From contig NW_001865044.1 of assembly GCF_000002865.3 (NCBI RefSeq), positions 66,309 to 130,308 of the forward strand: a stretch of DNA of 64,000 bases, given 5' to 3'. A program made the position numbers and the translations under genes. The stretch is from Monosiga brevicollis MX1 (lineage: Eukaryota; Opisthokonta; Choanoflagellata; Craspedida; Salpingoecidae). The notes below the pieces were generated by a model, which was given only the letters and a program-made list of their open reading frames with translations, made no database searches and had not been told where the DNA came from. Below are positions 61,325 through 64,000 of the stretch, in pieces. How positions within the stretch are numbered: position 1 is the first letter of the stretch; every line of letters starts with the position of its first letter.

Positions 61325-63149
61325 GGCAGTGTCGTGCAGAAGAGACACCGGCAGGTTCTGACAGCAATTGAACCACAAAGCGCAGCCAAAAAGAAGAGAG
61401 AGAGAGAGAGACAAGCCGCTTGGTATCTTTTACAGTGACTCCTAGGCGATGACACCCAAGATGAAGCGAGTTTACGAGCAGGCATGAGGTACGAGGCACG
61501 AGCAACTCTTCGCAGCCAAGGGTGTGTGAGGCACTGGCAGCCACGCCTGGAGTCACCCGAACAAATGCATGCTTGTGGACTCTGGCTAATGAAGTTGTTA
61601 CGCGTTCACGGACCAGGCCGCCTACTATGGCGGGCCAGCTGTGCTGGCAAGTGCCAACAAGCTGCCGGACCCGTGCCCGCAACCGCACTGCAGTGGACTC
61701 TTCCCTTCATCCCTCAAATAAGCAAGCAAGACACCGTCGCGTTGCAGCAAGCAAAAGCACGAGGCAGCACCTGTCGCCCCCGCCGCCCGCCCCCCNNNNN
61801 NNNNNNNNNNNNNNNNNNNNNNNNNNNNNNNNNNNNNNNNNNNNNAAGCAAAACCCGGGGGCGGCCCCTGTGGCCCCCGCGGCCCGCCCCCCCCCCCCCC
61901 CCCCCAACGTACACAATCCCAGGATCAAGGCCACAGGCGCACCTCTCGTACCGTCAAAGTCCAGCCAACCGCCGTTTCCAACCGCTGAACGCCACTCTCT
62001 CCGCCAAAGGAAAAAAAAATGACGACAAATCGATGACGGAAAGACAAAGTGGTGAGCAGAGATGAGCGTTGAGAGCTGGTTCTGATTCAGAGATTGGTAG
62101 TGTTGAAGCGATGCTGGCAGAGATTAAGAGGATCATGAGAATATGGACTGTTATTGACGTTGGGCAGTGCAGAGAAAGATCAAGAACAAAGTGTATGTCA
62201 GAGAATTTATCAAGCACAGCCTTTGTTCCAGAGAATAAATTGTAACAAGAGCACAACGTGAGAGCGAAACGAAAGCGATGGAAAGTCAGAGAGACGTAAC
62301 AAATTGGATCGCAAGCACGTGAAAAGCAGCAGTAAAATGGTAAGAAAGCAGAGACAGAGCGTGAGCAGCTTGGCTACCTATGGCGCCAGAGATCTGGCGC
62401 CCGTGGACGGGATCGGAGATGCGCAGGGCAGCGACTGGCAGCAGTGAACATAAATCACCTGCCCAGGTTTGCCAAGACAGGCTCAACCTTCGTTGTCAAC
62501 CAGCTTGTCCTCCAGGCAAAGCGCTCGCCTGCAACGCTGCTTGCTTGAGGCACGTGAAGGCACGAGGTGCGCTGACTGGACCATTTGTCCGGTTCGGTCC
62601 AACCCACTCATAGGCCCGTCCCCGAGTCCTCTCTCATCCCCGCTCGTCCCGCTCGTCCCGCTCACCTTTCTCGCTTCTCTCCCCAACTCTCCCCATCTCT
62701 TGCGTCTTTTGCCTCGCTCTCTTTTCCTCGTATCTCGATCGCTCTGGCCCCCTGTAGTAAAAAGGAGTGGCCCTTTACTCTGAATTGGGCGTGAAGGTTT
62801 CTCTGTCTCTTCCTCCTCTTCTTCTTCTTCTTTAGGGTTCCTTTTGATTTCCTTTCTTGCTTTGGACCAAAGGCGCCAGCTTTGAGAAGGTGTGTGGCTC
62901 TGCCGCCGGAAGAAGCACGTGACTGGATCACGTGCAACACAACTGGTGGCTGCCCGCCTGGCTTTGCAAGAAGCAGTCGCGCACAGAGCTCACGCCCGAG
63001 GCAAGCATGATTTGATATCTGCATGTGTAGCTCATGAGAAGATGGTGAAAGTGACGACATTCAACCCGATTCGATGCTATAATTCAGAGAGTGTGTGTCG
63101 TGCACGATGGCTCGAACAGGCCGAGCACCCTGAGGGCTGTGAGCACGGT
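61325..63149. other. Intergenic stretch with a 50-N gap
   Basis: Lies upstream of TMEM120 and downstream of the ERV1-like gene, both on the minus strand. It includes the gap at 61796-61845 with poly-C flanks. No exon was recognised on either strand; the long frame across the gap is created by the N run. Confidence 0.5.
61796..61845. other. Assembly gap (50 N) with duplicated flanks
   Basis: The left flank contains AGCAAAAGC, then CACCTGTCGCCCCCGCCGCC and poly-C. The right flank contains AAGCAAAACCC, then CCCCTGTGGCCCCCGCGGCC and poly-C. The parallel order suggests the same locus read twice through a hard poly-C tract. Confidence 0.9.
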
Positions 63150-64000
63150 TCAATCGCAACTGCCATCTTTCCAGCCCTGAGATGCCCGGGCCAGATGCAA
63201 AAGACAATCGTCAGCCGGATTTCGAGCAGAGATGCACAAAGGAAGGCACCGGTGATGAGCCACGGCTTTGCATACCGTGTGCCAGCGCTCCTCGACTTGA
63301 TCGCAGTCAAAAATGGGCTTGCCCAACCGCTCGTTGACGTCATTGTGGGCGCTACCCAAACACCCCGCAGACAGCATCGTGAGCTGCAATGAACAGGGAA
63401 AGAAACCACTTGCAAGAAGGATGATGCCGCAACTGCCGGCAGGCAAGACTGACCCACAAAGCCAGCGTGCAAAGGCTGGCCCAGATGAGGCATCCACAGG
63501 ATGCGCCTCAATATAATGCCTAAGTCCAAACAATCATCAGGCTGGTGGACCACATGCTGTGCAGTCCAAGCCCGTCATAATAATGTCTCTGGCGCCAACC
63601 TTACCCGAGATGTTCGCCACAGTCGCGACAAGGGTAGAAGCGCCCAACCAGACGCATCATTTCGGCCATGTCCTTGCGGTCTGCCGCGGACGGGTCGCGC
63701 GGGAAGTAGGCGGCCATCGTATGCAAAAAGGCCCACGACTTGTTGCCGAGTGACAAGTAATCTTCAGGACAGCCGAGCGTCTCGCCGAGGGGTTCAGCCG
63801 CTGAAGTTGACGTGGCCGCAGCCGCCGCTGCTGTTGCTGCTGCGGTGGCCGCGGTTGCGGTGCCTGGACCACTGCTGCTACTGCCCTCGCCACCCTGACC
63901 TGTCGTGGCTGAGGCTGTGGCAGTGGAAGTAGAGGCAGAGCTGGTCGACCCTTGGGCAGCGCCCTTGCGCTGGGCTTGAGCAGCGCGTACAGCACTGGGG
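63150..64000 (-). CDS. GFER: ERV1/ALR-type FAD sulfhydryl oxidase, 5' end beyond the right edge
   Basis: ERV1 (GFER) re-oxidises Mia40 during disulfide-driven import into the mitochondrial intermembrane space, passing electrons to cytochrome c through FAD. The 5' part visible is an Ala/Ser/Thr-rich linker. The catalytic exon follows, with LGNKSWAFLHTMAAYFPRDP (human LGRSTWTFLHTMAAYYPEKP) and the redox pair in FYPCRDCGEHL. After an intron (donor near 63607) comes HYIEAHPVDASSGPAFARWLC. A third exon has HNDVNERLGKPIFDCDQVEERW, the FAD-binding CxxHNxVNxxLGKPxFDC region. A last short exon gives GWKDGSCD and TGA at 63152-63150, the same ending as human ALR. All joins hold phase. The start codon is outside the window. 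Confidence 0.95.

Noticed and set aside
61484-62065. Open frames running through the 50-N gap
   Set aside because: Kept open only by unknown residues and Pro/Gly runs from poly-C; no homology.

Overview
The window reads as nuclear DNA of a unicellular eukaryote close to animals; a choanoflagellate is my best guess. The reasons are: compact genes with many short GT-AG introns (about 50-250 bp); animal-type signalling architectures (FERM, PDZ, SH3 and guanylate-kinase-like domains in one protein, plus Rho GTPases); and orthologues of HPS1, TBL2, TMEM120, NCLX and SERCA in one stretch. The species call is inference. Gene models were spliced by eye from reading-frame continuity, GT-AG boundaries and remembered family sequences, so internal exon edges are approximate unless given exactly.

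Left part (1-32.5 kb). Apart from one small globin gene, everything is on the minus strand: the HPS1-like BLOC-3 subunit, cut by the left edge; an intronless 8.3 kb gene for a 2,759-residue protein joining a P-loop GTPase-like domain, a long helical middle, a SecA-like ATPase and a von Willebrand A domain; a 14 kb gene for a giant scaffold with a FERM domain, about 22 PDZ domains, an SH3 domain and guanylate-kinase-like segments; a 1.8 kb gap-bearing intergenic stretch; the plus-strand intronless globin; and a six-PDZ gene.

Middle part (33-48 kb). All genes are on the plus strand: a secreted acid-ceramidase-like hydrolase, an OMA1-like mitochondrial M48 protease, an intronless arylamine N-acetyltransferase, a TBL2-like WD-repeat ER protein and a SERCA calcium pump.

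Right part (48-64 kb). A minus-strand NCLX-type cation/calcium exchanger converges on SERCA, so two calcium transporters lie tail to tail. Next come two Rho GTPase genes arranged head to head with shared intron positions, a minus-strand TMEM120, and an ERV1/ALR sulfhydryl oxidase cut by the right edge.

No rRNA, tRNA, CRISPR or transposon was recognised. Microsatellites and homopolymers are common in introns and intergenic DNA. Two 50-N gaps each sit between near-duplicate flanks that end in poly-C. The most unusual item is the GTPase/SecA/VWA protein, followed by the FERM-multiPDZ-MAGUK giant.
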